Shown here piece after piece: positions 10,665-24,800 of a DNA stretch of 64,000 nucleotides. Each line of letters opens with the position of its first letter. Position 1 is the first letter of the stretch. Below the pieces are notes generated by a model. It searched no databases, had not been told where the DNA came from, and was given only the letters and a program-made list of their open reading frames with translations. This stretch comes from Tribonema minus (lineage: Eukaryota; Sar; Xanthophyceae; Tribonematales; Tribonemataceae). The translations under genes and the position numbers were made by a program. The stretch lies in the NCBI GenBank assembly GCA_017506865.1, contig JAFCMP010000514.1:1903979-1967978 (forward strand). Reading direction: 5' to 3'.

Positions 10665-11544
10665 CTAAGCATCAATATCGTAACGGTCATCCTCGTCGCC
10701 ACCAGCGCGGCACGTGAGCTGCTGCGGCTGCAGCGGGTTATTTAGAGGGCATCGTGTTTCGCTGTTGTCAGGGCACTTGCAGACAAGGCATGTGTTGGCC
10801 GCACTATACCGTGCGTGGCTATCGTTCAAACAACAAGCACGCCGAGGGCGCGCGCATTCTGGCGTGTTGCAAGTGGCGCTCTCTGCCTGCACGCAGCCCG
10901 CCACAAAAATGCCCTGCACCTGATTCTGGGACACCATAATTTCTCGGCATTGACGCCTGTGCGGAGCTACTGCACGATGATGGGATGATAATGACAGCGA
11001 AACAGATATAAGCATGCTCTTCGACCGGGCATGGAGTTTTCGGTCGTTTGCAGTTGTGTGCATCAGCGGCCCTCGCAGATTTTTTTAGTTGTGCTCAGCT
11101 GTGTGCACGCGCGCGACTACTTCGAAGTGCATGTATTTGCAGGCTGCTTCTTGCAGCAGACGGCAGTGATATTTTCGAGTCTCGTCCTTCTGAGTATAAA
11201 CTACCTTGAAATAAGGTATGCCGCGTGCTTTTGAGATTGGCGCAATACATCCGAGAAAGCGACATGTTGCAGTCCAGGAAAGCGAATCTGCAGGTTGTCA
11301 GTCACCAATGTATGACTCGTGCCCACCAAGTCTTCTGTTACAAAGTGCACTGAAAAATCGCTGCATATATGGAGTGAACTCCTAGAAACGCGGGTTACCT
11401 AGCCTCCCTTGGGGCCTGTACATATACACACAGCAAGTCCATGAGTGTACTGAACAAAACACCTCCTAATTGAGGGCACAGCAAACAAGAATCTGCTCTG
11501 CGCCAGCGTGTCGTTTTGCCGCTGCACTGCGGCACACAAACTTG
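10665..11544 (-). CDS. Possible Cys-rich protein, partial exon set, uncertain
   Basis: A candidate last exon (10913-10665, acceptor CAGGTGCAG) encodes 82 residues with eleven cysteines, including ATCNTPEC, RACCLND and NTCLVCKCPDN, and ends in the acidic GGDEDDRYDIDA. A second candidate exon starting at 11544 (acceptor GTGTTGCAG) reads QVCVPQCSGKT and ADSCLLCPQL, a similar C-x3-C...C-x2-C spacing. Codon choice looks gene-like, but I cannot find a start codon or connect the exons. The stop would lie only 138 bases from the GPI8 start on the same strand. It may be a small secreted Cys-rich protein or chance. Confidence 0.28.
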
Positions 11545-11894
11545 CTGCAACACAGTACCCCACTCTTCTTGAAAAGCATTGTGTCCAGGCATACTACTTG
11601 GTGATCTGGCAACCCCTTGATTGTCGCAAACCTACTTCGCTCAAGCAGGATGCCGGAGTCTGAGGTCTGCGATTTCATGTGCTTCCGTACAATTGGGGAG
11701 CTCCCATACCGGAGCTGCGGTCATGCACTTCCTCCAACAACAAAGAACCCATGAACTACGGGCAGGAAATAACCGAGTGGTGGCTCTGCGTACAATTATG
11801 TTGCCTAGTTGCTACACAGCCACGTTGTGCTGAAGAAACCCCGCATGTACTCCACACCACTGCTGCGCATGGCTCGCAAGATACAGCACGTCTA

Positions 11895-11899
11895 TTACA
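11895..11899 (-). terminator. Candidate polyadenylation signal (TGTAA) for the giant gene
   Basis: TTACA on the + strand reads TGTAA on the - strand, about 335 bases after the stop codon at 12,234. It fits chlorophyte usage, but a pentamer is weak evidence. Confidence 0.3.
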
Positions 11900-12233
11900 T
11901 TGACATGAAGCAAGGCGGACCATTGTGATTGCATGCTGTCAATCACACTCTATAGAGCAAACGCCAGCCTGAGTTGCTGCAAAGAACACGATGTTCCTAG
12001 GTAGCCTGCGCTGAGTGGCAGCGCATACTTGTGTAGACTATCCATTCCAGCCCGCAGCAAGGGCACACAAGAACACGGTGTGCAAGAGCAAGTGCATTGC
12101 AAAGAGAGACACCAAGGATCGTCAAGAAGCAAGTTCGGGCGAAGCACACACTCGCATTCTCAACTCAGCGATACACTACACAACTCACCCCCCACAACAC
12201 CCTACAAGGGTGTCCCTGTGCCAGTCGAATGCC

Positions 12234-12862
12234 TCATGGTGTGTAAACCACAAACGCAACAACATAGCTCATGTTGGCGCAACTTCCTGAGAGAGGAACA
12301 GTGATGGTAAACGAGCCAGCAGCGACTGTGGTGGATGTCACACCCATCAGAGTCAAGTTGCTGCACGAGGTGACTATGGTGGGAATCACCACAGATGCCG
12401 TGGTGACCTGGCTGTTTGCAACGACAATGGTGTCGAGTGCACCTGGGCTGGCTCCAACATTGCGGGTGACCTGCCCAACAGTGGAGTCCAAATCACGAGT
12501 CGCAACAGGGCTAGGGCCTGAGACAGCATCTGTTGCCGTCCTGAAGCCGCGCACCGCAGATGCACCAAAGTCGATGTACGCTGATGCTGAGGCCTTGAGG
12601 GTGACAGCACCACCTGTCGATGTCACCGTCACGGCACCGCTACCAGAGATATCCAGGGTGCCGCCAAGAGCTGACAAGCCCACGTCAGTGGCAAGGCTCA
12701 TGTAGGACCGGGTTGCGGATGTTGCGCTGGTTTGTACGAGGACGGTGCCAGGTGAAGCCGGAGCTAGTCCATCGCCCGCACTTATCGTCACATCACCACC
12801 GTTTGTTGCGGACCCGCTGCTGTTCCCGGCAGCGATGGAAATCCCACCACCGGAAGTAGCAC
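12234..12862 (-). CDS. C-terminal exon of the giant repeat protein
   Basis: This is the last exon, about 209 codons. It first continues the repeat pattern (GATSGGGISIAAGNSSGS, NGGDVTISAGDG), then becomes non-repetitive. It contains AYIDFGASAVRGFRTATDAV, VANSQVTTASVV and AGSFTITV, and ends VVAFVVYTP. Two cysteines (VTSCSNLT and SGSCANMS) are the only ones in the inferred protein and could form a disulfide. NSS, NLT and NMS are possible N-glycosylation sites if the protein is secreted. The beta-rich end resembles, in general style only, the terminal domains of viral and phage fibre proteins. I cannot assign a family. It joins the repeat exon in phase 1: ACA-G plus GT gives Gly, restoring GTG-ATS. 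Confidence 0.85.
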
Positions 12863-15800
12863 CTGCAGCAGACATTGTGCAATGTTGAGTGAGTTTGAGG
12901 GTCAGGTTCATTGTAGAGAAAGCAAACACGATGCTGCCACGTATTGTGGCAGCAAAACTCCATGCACAAGATGTAGACTTCCGAGGTGAGCAGAGGCACG
13001 ACAAGGCAGTCCACGGAATTCACTTAGACAGCAATTGTATATACCCCAACTGACCTGTACCCGCCAGCAAAGAAATGGAGCCCGACGATCCGCTAGATGC
13101 GGCACCCGTAGCCATCACAATGCTGCCACTAGCGCCTGATGATGATGCCCCTGTTCTCACAGCCAGGGCCCCTGTTGTGGCCCCAGGCCCGCTGGCAATG
13201 TTCACTGTGCCGCTGGCCGCACTCGCAGAGCCAGCCCCGCTGGCAACCTCAACTGCTCCTCCTACTCCGCCAGACGAAGCACCACCTGTGACATGCACGG
13301 CACCGCCAGGAACGGTTCCAGCGGCACCGCTGCCACCGGTCAGCGCTAAAGCACCGCCTGCAGCCCCGTTGAATGAGTCACCCGCACTGAGTTGGACAGC
13401 GCCACCAGTGGACCCGCTGCCTGCGGCCATGGTCACACTACCTGCCGTGCCTGCGGTGCTGTCACCAGCGGAGATAGCGACAGTGCCACCCGTGAGTGCA
13501 CCATCAGACGCGCTCAGGGTCAGCAAGCCCCCTGCACCCGTGCCGCCCGCCCCTGAGGCCAGGCTGGCAGATCCACCTGTGCCGCTGGCACTCGCACCAG
13601 CTGCCAATGCGAGATCGCCGCCAGCACTGCTAGTCAGAGCATCGCCAGAGGTAAGGCTGATCGCTCCTCCTGCTCCAGCTTTGCCGCTGCCTGCAGTGAA
13701 CGTCATGGGCCCGCCGTCTACTGTGCCCGCACCCGCAATGATGCGTACAACACCGCCTGTGGATGAACCCACACCGGTTGCGAGTGTCAAGGCCCCGCCA
13801 ACTCCGCTGACAGCGACTCCTGTGTGCAACGATATGGCACCCCCATCGCCGGACTGAGTGCCGCCTGCGCCCGCTGTGAGAGTGAGGTCACCGCCAACAC
13901 CTGATGTGCCGGAGGTAGTACCGGCCGCCAGAGTCATGTCGCCACCATCGGACGATGTGCCCACACCGGCTTGAATGATCATGTGGCCTCCTGATGCACC
14001 TGTTCCGGCATTCAACTGCATGGTTCCACCTGCACCGCTTGAGCCAGTGCCGGCTGCAATGCTGATGGGTCCACCAGTGACGCCCGACCCTGCAAGAGCC
14101 TGCAGTCTGCCGCCAGTGGTAGCACCGCCGCCTGCACTAAGGCTCAACGCGCCGCCAACACCGATGCTGCCAACCCCTGAGGATACGTTAAGCATACCTC
14201 CAATGGCTGCCGCTCCAGAGGCGAGCGTGAGGACACCGCCCGTACCGGAGCTGCTTGAGCCAGCACCTACAGCCACGCTCACCGACCCCCCTGCATTTAG
14301 GCCTGCCCCACTGCTGATAGCCACCGACCCGCTGGTGGCAGCAGAAGATGCTCCCGAAGAAAGGGTCACATTGCCGCTTGCACCAGCACCACTGCCTGAA
14401 GCGAATGTAAGCATGCCTGTCGTTGTTGTGGTGCTGGCACTGTTGATGGAAACTGAGCCGCTGCTGGTTGAGCCGCTACCTGTGATCATCTTGACATCGC
14501 CGCCAGCACCAGTAGACCCTGCACCGCCTCGGATGTCTACAGCACCGCCAGTGGCCGATTGTCCTGCCTGCACCAGCACATCTCCGCCGGCCCCCTGGGT
14601 ACCTTGTCCAGCCAGCAAGCTTAGCTTCCCTCCTGCCCCGCTGGCTGCCGCTCCGCTAGCGATAGTTATGGGGCCACTGTTGCCTGACAGAGATGCGCCA
14701 GAGCCAAACAGCAACGCACCACTGGTTCCACTTGTGCCGCTTGCTGCTGACTGCAGAGTCACTGCTCCACTGTTGCCGGCGGTAGTCGCGCCGCTTGTGA
14801 ATGTCAGTGCACCGCCGTTACTGGCACCGCTGCCAGCAGCAACAGTGACGCTGCCGCCATCACCAACTGCACCTCTGCCTGCTGAAATGCTGACTGCACC
14901 ACCGCTGGCTGACATGCCAGACTCCACCAAAACAGCCCCTCCAGTGCCAACGGTGCTGGCGCCTACTGTAAGGCTCAGCATGCCCGCCCGTCCGCGTGCT
15001 GTGCCGCTGCTGATCGTGACTGCACCGCTGTCACCGTTCGCTGATGCGCCAGAGCTAAACGATACAACCCCGCTTCCGCCTGCTGATGCAGCATCGCCTG
15101 ACTGCAGTAATAGCGAGCCGCTGTTTCCGCTGCTACCGCTACCGCTGCTGATGGACACAAGACCGCCCAGAGTACCGGTGCCTCCATTGACGGTGACTGC
15201 ACCTCCGGTACCCCCGGCTCCAGAACCCGCTGCGACATGGACTGCACCACCTATCATGGAGCTACCTGCCGCCAGTTGAAGCTCTCCACCTGCACCGGTA
15301 TCGCCACCACCTGCTGCCACTCTCACCAGGCCGCCAACACCGCTTGTTGCAGCGCCACTGCCGATCGTGACTGAGCCACTGTTGCCGGATCCGGACGGAC
15401 CAGAGCTGAATGATATGGCACCACTCATGCCAGCTGCACCGCCTGTGCCTGAGGCAATGGCGACGCTGCCACTGCTGCCGGATGCGCCTGAACCGCTGGC
15501 TACGACAATGCTACCTCCCACCAGTCCGGTTCCTGAAGTGAGGGACACTGCACCACCAACGCCATTTGTCCCATCAGTGCTGCTCCCTGCACCTGCCGCC
15601 AAGGACAACATGCCGCCGATCTGTGACCGTCCTGCGCTGACAACAACTCCTCCCCCTGTGCCAGTGCTGCCACTACCGACTGTGAGCTTGAGGCTCCCCC
15701 CAACCCCGCTGCTGGCATCTCCGCTTCCGATGAGCAATGCGCCAGTGTCACCAAAGGTGGACGATCCTGAGCTGAGGACAAGATCACCGCTACCTGATGG

Positions 15801-18800
15801 TGTTTCGGCAGCAGCGCTGGCAGACAGTATGATCACGTCACCACTTGCTGCACCTGGCCCTCCGTGCCCGCTGATGATGCTGACCTCCCCTCCGAAGTCT
15901 GCAGCACTGTTGCCAGCGCTCATGGTCACAGCACCACCAGCACCCGAACTGCTGGTGCCAACTGCTAGTTTGATGCTACCACCTTGGCCATCAGCAGCTG
16001 CTCCGGTTGATATCGAGACCTCGCCGCTGTCGCCGAAGCTACTGCTGACACCAGTGCTCAGAACCAGCGAGCCACTTTCTCCTGAAGTCCCTGGTGCGGA
16101 CATCAGTGACACTGATCCGCTGCTCCCAATTGATGAGGCGCCGCCCTTGATAACGACATCACCACCACTGCTGCTCCCTGAGCCACCAGCAATTGTGACC
16201 ATTCCTCCGACGCCACTTGTGCCCGCCCCGCCTTTGAGACTAATTTCCCCACCTGCCGCAGACTGTCCTGCCTGCATCAGCACTGCTCCCCCTGCCCCTG
16301 AGCTGCCTTGCCCAACCACCAGGCTAATTCCGCCGCCCCTGCCTCCGCTCATGGCTAAACCGCTGCCAATAGAGACACTGCCGCTGTCACCTGATAACGA
16401 CGTGCCGGAGCTCAAGACAAGGGCACCACTTGCGCCGGACGTACCACTGGCTGCGGACACCAGGCTGACAGCTCCGCTGCTGCCAGTGGTAGAGGCGCCG
16501 CTGGCAAGCAACATGTCGCCACCTGCCGAGGTACCGCTGCCAGAGGTGATGATCACGTTACCCCCGGGTCCGGATGCACCTGCACCGGCATCGATGCGGA
16601 CAGCACCACCAGCTGCTGCTTGTCCTGATGCGACCACCACATCACCTCCGATGCCAGTAGTGCTACCTCCAACAGTCAGACTGAGCAGGCCACCGCCCCC
16701 TCCAGTGGCAGCACCACTGCCAATGAGGACAGCACCACTGTTGCCTGCCCTGGACATGCCAGAGCTCAAAGCCACAGCTCCACTAACACCTGAAGGCCCA
16801 GAATCACTGGATATCAAGGTTAGACGGCCGCTGTCGCCTAAGGTGCCGCCACCGCTGGACACCGAAACCTCGCCACCAGCAGGCCCGATCCCGCCAGCAA
16901 TGCTGATAGCCCCGCCAGCACCGGATGTCCCCGATCCTGCTGTCAGGCTGATGGGGCCACCGGAAGCAGACTGCCCGGCTGCCAACATCACAGCACCACC
17001 AGCCCCAGAGTCTCCGCTGCCGGCAGCCAAACTCACCAGGCCGCCCGCTCCTCCTTCAGAACTTCCGCTCCGCACAAGAATATCTCCGCTGTTGCCTGAA
17101 CCAGACGCACCAGAGCTAATTATGACTGTCCCTGTGTGCCCAGAAGCACTGCCATCGGCGGACGCAACAATCACGTCACCGCTGGATGCGCTGGTCGAGG
17201 AGCCGCTGCTAATGTGCACGTTGCCACCGTCTCCGTCACTGCTAAACCCTGCAGTCAGCTGCAGAGGCCCACCAGCACCGCTGGTGCCGCTGCCGACGGT
17301 CAGGCTCAAGGCACCGCCCCTGCCGCCTGTGGCACCTCCTGTAGTGATGTCAACAGCACCGCTGTCACCTGCACCAGAAGCACCAGACCGCAGAGCAAGA
17401 TTGCCGCTTACACCGCTTGAGCCACTGTCTCCGGAGGCCAAGCTGACAGAACCTGTTGTTGTTGCGGATCCGTGAGCACTGCTGATTGACACAGCTCCAC
17501 TTGAGATGCCAGAGCCTGTCACCAGCCTTACTGCACCCCCAGCACCGCTCGTGCCGCTTCCTGCAGCAATGCTGACAGCACCACCGAGTGTTGACTGGCC
17601 TGCTTGTACAACAACACCTCCACCAGCACCTGATGTTCCTGAGCCAACAACAAGGCTCAACTGCCCGCCGGCCCCTTCACTAGCTGTGCCGCTGCCAATT
17701 AAGACAGAGCCACTCGGCCCCAATGATGATGTCCCAGAGCTGAACACAAGGTTGCCACTGGCGCCAGATGCACTGCTGGACCCTGAAACGAGGCTGACTG
17801 CTCCGCTGTTACCGGAGGATGCTGCACCACTTGCAAAGGACAAAGCGCCACCAGTGGAGCTGCCATCGCCAGCTGTCACGCGGACACTGCCACCATCGCC
17901 GGCAGTACCTGTGCCTGCTGCTATGCTGACGGCACCACCACTGGCGGACAGTCCTGCCTCGATCATGACTGCACCTCCTTCACCAACAGTGCCGGACCCT
18001 ACTGTCAGGCTCAGCTCGCCTCCACTGCCCGCAGTGGCAACACCAGTGCTGATGCGTACTGCGCCAGTGCTGCCGAGAGCAGCTGTGCCGGAGCTGACTG
18101 ATACATCTCCGCTGACTCCTGCCAAAGCAGCATTGCCAGACTGTACTGACACAGCCCCGCTGTTGCCAGAGTTGCCGCTGCCGCTGCTGACAGAGAAAGC
18201 ACCGCCAATAGCACCAGTGCCTGCTGCAAGGCTCATGGAACCACCGGACCCGAAGGACCCTGAACCCGCCAAAACTGAAACATCTCCGCCTGATGCAGAT
18301 GCCCCAGAGCTCAGCAACACGCTTCCTCCAGTGCCAGATGTACCTGTGCCGACAGTGAGGCTCAAGAGGCCACCACCGCCATTTGCAGCACTGCCGCTGC
18401 CGATCAGCACAGATCCGCTGGTGCCAGATGATGACATGCCAGTGCTGAAAGAGACAGCACCACTCATGCCCGCTGGCCCGCCTGTGCCAGTGCCGATGCT
18501 GATGTCGCCACTGCTGCCAGATGCGCCAGCACCGCTGGTGACCTCAATCCCTCCACCCACAGATCCTGACCCTGATACCAGTGATACAGCACCACCAGTG
18601 CCGCCTGCGCTGCTTCCTGCACCTGCAGACATGGTCAATGCACCACCAGTCTCTGACTGCCCGGCACTGAGGACTACCTGGCCGCCTGTGCCGGTGGTAC
18701 CACTGCCTACCGTCAGGCTCAGGTCTCCTCCAACTCCATCCGTGGACGACCCGCTACCTACCAGCAGAGAGCCAGTGTTGCCAGTCGCTGATGCGCCTGA

Positions 18801-21800
18801 GCTGAAGACGAGGGAACCGCTACCAGCCGAGGCTCCGCCATCTGCAGACAGCACACGCACTTCCCCACTAGCAGACGACGTGCTTGCTCCGCTGATGATG
18901 CTGACTGCACCTCCAGTAGAGGAAGTGCTAGATCCTGCACTGACTGCTACCGAGCCGCCATTGCCGCTTGTGCCACTGCCGACAGACAGCAGCAGACTGC
19001 CACCGCTGCCAGAAGCAGATGACCCAGTGCCAATGAGCACAGATCCAGTGCTGGCAGCACTGCTGCTGCCAGAGCCAAGTGTCACTGTGCCACTAATGCC
19101 AGCAGCTGTGGGTGCAGAAGCAACAGAAACTGCGCCGCTTGCCCCAGAGAGCCCTGTGCCACTGACCACCTGCACATTGCCGCCACCAGTGCTACCAGCA
19201 CCACCAGCAAGGAGCACTGCGCCGCCTGTGCCGCTTGAACCTGTACCTGCCACAACCGCTATGGCACCACCTGACATGGATTCCCCTGACTGCACCAGCA
19301 CATCTCCACCTGTGCCAGAGCTGCCTGGGCCAACCACCAGGCTCAGCTTCCCGCCAGAACCTCCCATGGCTGCGCCGCTGCCAATTGACACAGCGCCGCT
19401 AGTGCCAGACTGGGATGTGCCAGTGCTGAGCACAAGCTCGCCGCTTGCCCCCACAGCTCCACTTGCACCAGATACGATGCGAACAGCACCGCTGCGGCCA
19501 CTCGCTCCGGTGCCAGTCGCCAGGTGAAGTGCACCACTGCTGGAGCCGCTGCCTGATGCTATGCTCACCGCACCACCAGATCCCGTGATGCCTGTCCCTG
19601 CTACCATACGCAAATCACCGCCCGTGGCTGCTTGTCCTGACATCAGCACCAATGCGCCTCCTGAACCAGCATCGCCACTGCCCACAGACAGCTGGAGCAT
19701 ACCTCCACCTCCACCAGTGGCTGAACCGCTGCCGATCAACACTGCGCCGCTGTTGCCTGACCCTGATGCACCCGTGCTCAGCGTCAACATGCCGCTGACT
19801 CCGCTTGCACCACCGTCGCCTGTCAACAGCGACAGTGCGCCGCCATCATTGACTGCGCCGCTTCCGGTCTTGACAGTCACTGCGCCCCCCTCGGTGCCAG
19901 CACCAGACAGAAGGTTAATGGGACCGCCAACACTGCTTGTGCCAGCACCAGCAGCAATACTGACCGCGCCGCCAGTTGTGGATGCCCCTGACGCCAATAG
20001 CAAATCACCACCAGCACCAGAGTCACCGCTGCCCACAGTCAGACTTACAGGGCCCCCGACTCCGCCTGAGGCGCTGCCACTGCCGACAAGTACAGCACCT
20101 GTGCTGCCAGACGTCGATGCGCCAGAGCTCAGCACCAGCTTGCCAGACATTGTGCCAGCAGCAGATGCAACTCTGACATCGCCGCTTGCCGCCCTGTTGG
20201 ATGAACCACTGCTGAGGTTGACGTTGCCACCATCGCCGCCGCTGCTGAATCCTGCAGTAAGCTGCAGTGCACCACCTGCACCGCTGGAGCCACTGCCGAC
20301 GGTCAGGCTCAAGGCACCGCCTCTGCCGCCTGTGGCACCTCCTGTAGTGATCTCAACAGCACCGCTGTTGCCTGCACCAGAAGCACCGGACCGCAGAGCA
20401 AGATTGCCGCTCACACCGGTTGAGCCACTGTCTCCGGAAGCCAAGCTGACAGAACCTGTTGTTGCTGCTGATCCGTGAGCACTGCTGATTGACACAGCTC
20501 CACTTGAGACGCCAGAGCCTGTCACCAGCCTTACTGCACCTCCAGCACCGCTCGTGCCGCTTCCTGCAGCAATGCTGACAGCACCACCAAGTGTTGACTG
20601 GCCTGCTTGTACAACAACACCTCCACCAGCACCTGATGTTCCTGAGCCAACAACAAGGCTCAACTGCCCGCCGGCCCCTTCACTAGCTGTGCCGCTGCCA
20701 ATCAAGACAGAGCCACTCGGCCCCGATGATGATGTCCCAGAGCTGAACACAAGGCTACCACTGGCGCCAGATGCACTGCTGGACCCTGAAACGAGGCTGA
20801 CTGCTCCGCTGTTACCGGAGGATGCTGCACCACTTGCAAAGGACAAAGCGCCACCAGTGGAGCTGCCATCGCCAGCTGTCACGCGGACACTGCCACCATC
20901 GCCGGCAGTACCTGTGCCTGCTGCTATGCTGACGGCACCACCACTGGCGGACAGTCCTGCCTCGATCATGACTGCACCTCCTTCACCAACAGTGCCGGAC
21001 CCTACTGTCAGGCTCAGCTCGCCTCCACTGCCCGCAGTGGCAACACCAGTGCTGATGCGTACTGCGCCAGTGCTGCCGAGAGCAGCTGTGCCGGAGCTGA
21101 CTGATACATCTCCGCTGACTCCTGCCAAAGCAGCATTGCCAGACTGTACTGACACAGCCCCGCTGTTGCCAGAGTTGCCGCTGCCGCTGCTGACAGAGAA
21201 AGCACCGCCAATAGCACCAGTGCCTGCTGCAAGGCTCATGGAACCACCGGACCCGAAGGACCCTGAACCCGCCAAAACTGAAACATCTCCGCCTGATGCA
21301 GATGCCCCAGAGCTCAGCAACACGCTTCCTCCAGTGCCAGATGTACCTGTGCCGACAGTGAGGCTCAAGAGGCCACCACCGCCATTTGCAGCACTGCCGC
21401 TGCCGATCAGCACGGATCCGCTGGTGCCAGATGATGACATGCCAGTGCTGAAAGAGACAGCACCACTCATGCCCGCTGGCCCGCCTGTGCCAGTGCCGAT
21501 GCTGATGTCGCCACTGCTGCCAGATGCGCCAGCACCGCTGGTGACCTCAATCCCTCCACCCACAGATCCTGACCCTGATACCAGTGATACAGCACCACCA
21601 GTGCCGCCTGCGCTGCTTCCTGCACCTGCAGACATGGTCAATGCACCACCAGTCTCTGACTGCCCGGCACTGAGGACTACCTGGCCGCCTGTGCCGGTGG
21701 TACCACTGCCTACCGTCAGGCTCAGGTCTCCTCCAACTCCATCCGTGGACGACCCGCTACCTACCAGCAGAGAGCCAGTGTTGCCAGTCGCTGATGCGCC

Positions 21801-24800
21801 TGAGCTGAAGACGAGGGAACCGCTACCAGCCGAGGCTCCGCCATCTGCAGACAGCACACGCACTTCCCCACTAGCAGACGACGTGCTTGCTCCGCTGATG
21901 ATGCTGACTGCACCTCCAGTAGAGGAAGTGCTAGATCCTGCACTGACTGCTACCGAGCCGCCATTGCCGCTTGTGCCACTGCCGACAGACAGCAGCAGAC
22001 TGCCACCGCTGCCGGAAGCGGATGACCCAGTGCCAATGAGCACAGATCCAGTGCTGGCAGCACTGCTGCTGCCAGAGCCAAGTGTCACTGTGCCACTCAT
22101 GCCAGCAGCTGTGGGTGCAGAAGCAACAGTAATTACGCCGCTTGCCCCAGAGAGCCCTGTGCCACTGACCACCTGCACATTGCCGCCACCAGTGCTACCA
22201 GCACCACCAGCAAGGAGCACTGCGCCGCCTGTGCCGCTTGATCCTGTACCTGCCACAACCGCTATGGCACCACCTGACATGGATTCCCCTGACTGCACCA
22301 GCACATCTCCACCTGTGCCAGAGCTGCCTGGGCCAACCACCAGGCTCAGCTTCCCGCCAGAACCTCCCATGGCTGCGCCGCTGCCGATTGACACAGCGCC
22401 GCTAGTGCCAGACTGGGATGTGCCAGTGCTGAGCACAAGCTCGCCGCTTGCCCCCACAGCTCCACTTGCACCAGATACGATGCGAACAGCACCGCTGCGG
22501 CCACTCGCTCCGGTGCCAGTCGCCAGGTGAAGTGCACCACTGCTGGAGCCGCTGCCTGATGCTATGCTCACCGCACCACCAGATCCCGTGATGCCTGTCC
22601 CTGCTACCATACGCACATCACCGCCCGTGGCTGCTTGTCCTGACATCAGCACCAATGCGCCTCCTGAACCAGCATCGCCACTGCCCACAGACAGCTGGAG
22701 CATACCTCCACCTCCACCAGTGGCTGAACCGCTGCCGATCAACACTGCGCCGCTGTTGCCTGACCCTGATGCACCCGAGCTCAGCGTCAACATGCCGCTG
22801 ACTCCGCTTGCACCACCGTCGCCTGTCAACAGCGACAGTGCGCCGCCATCATTGACTGCGCCGCTGCCGGTCTTGACAGACACTGCGCCCCCCTCGGTGC
22901 CAGTACCAGACAGAAGGTTAATGGCACCACCAACACTGCTTGTGCCGGCACCGGCAGCAATACTGACCGCGCCGCCAGTTGTGGATGCCCCTGATGCCAT
23001 TAGCAAATCACCACCAGCACCAGAGTCACCGCTGCCCACAGTCAGACTTACAGGGCCCCCGACTCCGCCTGAGGCGCTGCCACTGCCGACAAGTACAGCA
23101 CCTGTGCTGCCAGACATCGATGCGCCAGAGCTCAGCACCAGCTTGCCAGACATTGTGCCAGCAGCAGATGCAACTCTGACATCGCCGCTTGCCGCCCTGT
23201 TGGATGAACCACTGCTGAGGTTGACGTTGCCACCATCGCCGCCGCTGCTGAATCCTGCAGTCAGCTGCAGTGCACCACCTGCACCGCTGGAGCCACTGCC
23301 GACGGTCAGGCTCAAGGCACCGCCCCTGCCGCCTGTGGCACCTCCTGTAGTGATGTCGACAGCACCGCTGTCACCTGCACCAGAAGCACCGGACCGCAGA
23401 GCAAGATTGCCGCTCACACCGCTTGAGCCACTGTCTCCGGAGGCCAAGCTGACAGAACCTGTTGTTGTTGCTGATCCGTGAGCACTGCTGATTGACACAG
23501 CTCCACTTGAGATGCCAGAGCCTGTCACCAGCCTTACTGCACCTCCAGCACCGCTCGTGCCGCTTCCTGCAGCAATGCTGACAGCACCACCAAGTGTTGA
23601 CTGGCCTGCTTGTACAACAACACCTCCACCAGCACCTGATGTTCCTGAGCCAACAACAAGGCTCAACTGCCCGCCGGCCCCTTCACTAGCTGTGCCGCTG
23701 CCAATCAAGACAGAGCCACTAGGCCCCGATGATGATGTCCCAGAGCTGAACACAAGGTTGCCACTGGCGCCAGCTGCACTGCTGGACCCTGAAACGAGGC
23801 TGACTGCTCCGCTGTTACCGGAGGATGCTGCACCACTTGCAAAGGACAAAGCGCCACCAGTGGAGCTGCCATCGCCAGCTGTCACGCGGACACTGCCACC
23901 ATCGCCGGCAGTACCTGTGCCTGCTGCTATGCTGACGGCACCACCACTGGCCGACAGTCCTGCCTCGATCATGACTGCACCTCCTTCACCAACAGTGCCG
24001 GACCCTACTGTCAGGCTCAGCTCGCCTCCACTGCCCGCAGTGGCAACACCAGTGCCGATACGTACTGCACCAGTGCTGCCGAGAGCAGCTGTGCCGGAGC
24101 TGACTAATACATCTCCGCTGACTCCTGCCAAAGCAGCATTGCCAGACTGTACTGATACAGCCCCGCTGTTGCCAGAGTTGCCGCTGCCGCTGCTGACAGA
24201 GAAAGCACCGCCAACAGCACCAGTGCCTGCCGCAAGGTTCATGGAACCACCAGACCCGAATGACCCAGAACCCGCCAAAACTGAAACATCTCCGCCTGAT
24301 ACGGATGCCCCAGAGCTCAGCAACACCCTTCCTCCAGTTCCAGATGTACCTGTGCCAACAGTGAGGCTCAAGAGGCCGCCACTGCCATTTGCAGAACTGC
24401 CACTGCCGATCAGCACGGACCCGCTGGTGCCAGAGCCAGAGGAACCGGTGCTGAAAGATACAGCACCACTCGTCCATGCTGCTGCGCCGTTGCCAGATGC
24501 AATACTGACGTCGCCACTGTGACCAGCAGTACCGGCACCGCTTGACATCTCAATCGTGCCGCCGACTGCTCCAGATCCAGACAGCAGTGTAACAGCACCG
24601 CCACCCCCGCTGGCGCTGCCATCTCCTGCAGTCAAACTGAAGGCACCGCCAGCCCCTGAGCCAGACATGTTGCTGTGCGCACTGCCACTGGCCAATGAGA
24701 CTACGCCGCCCGCAGTTCCTGTGCCAGCTGCAAGACTGATGGAGCCGCCGACCCCAGACAGCCCTGATCCTGCTGTCACACTGACGGGACCACCGCTGAC

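Larger units (their letters stand above)
10527..12233. other. Space between GPI8 and the giant repeat gene
   Basis: This contains the GPI8 promoter and the 3' UTR of the giant gene (both on the - strand). A minus-strand TGTAA at 11895-11899, about 335 bases past the giant gene stop, is a candidate polyadenylation signal. A possible Cys-rich gene on the - strand is listed separately. The rest shows nothing recognisable. Confidence 0.5.
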
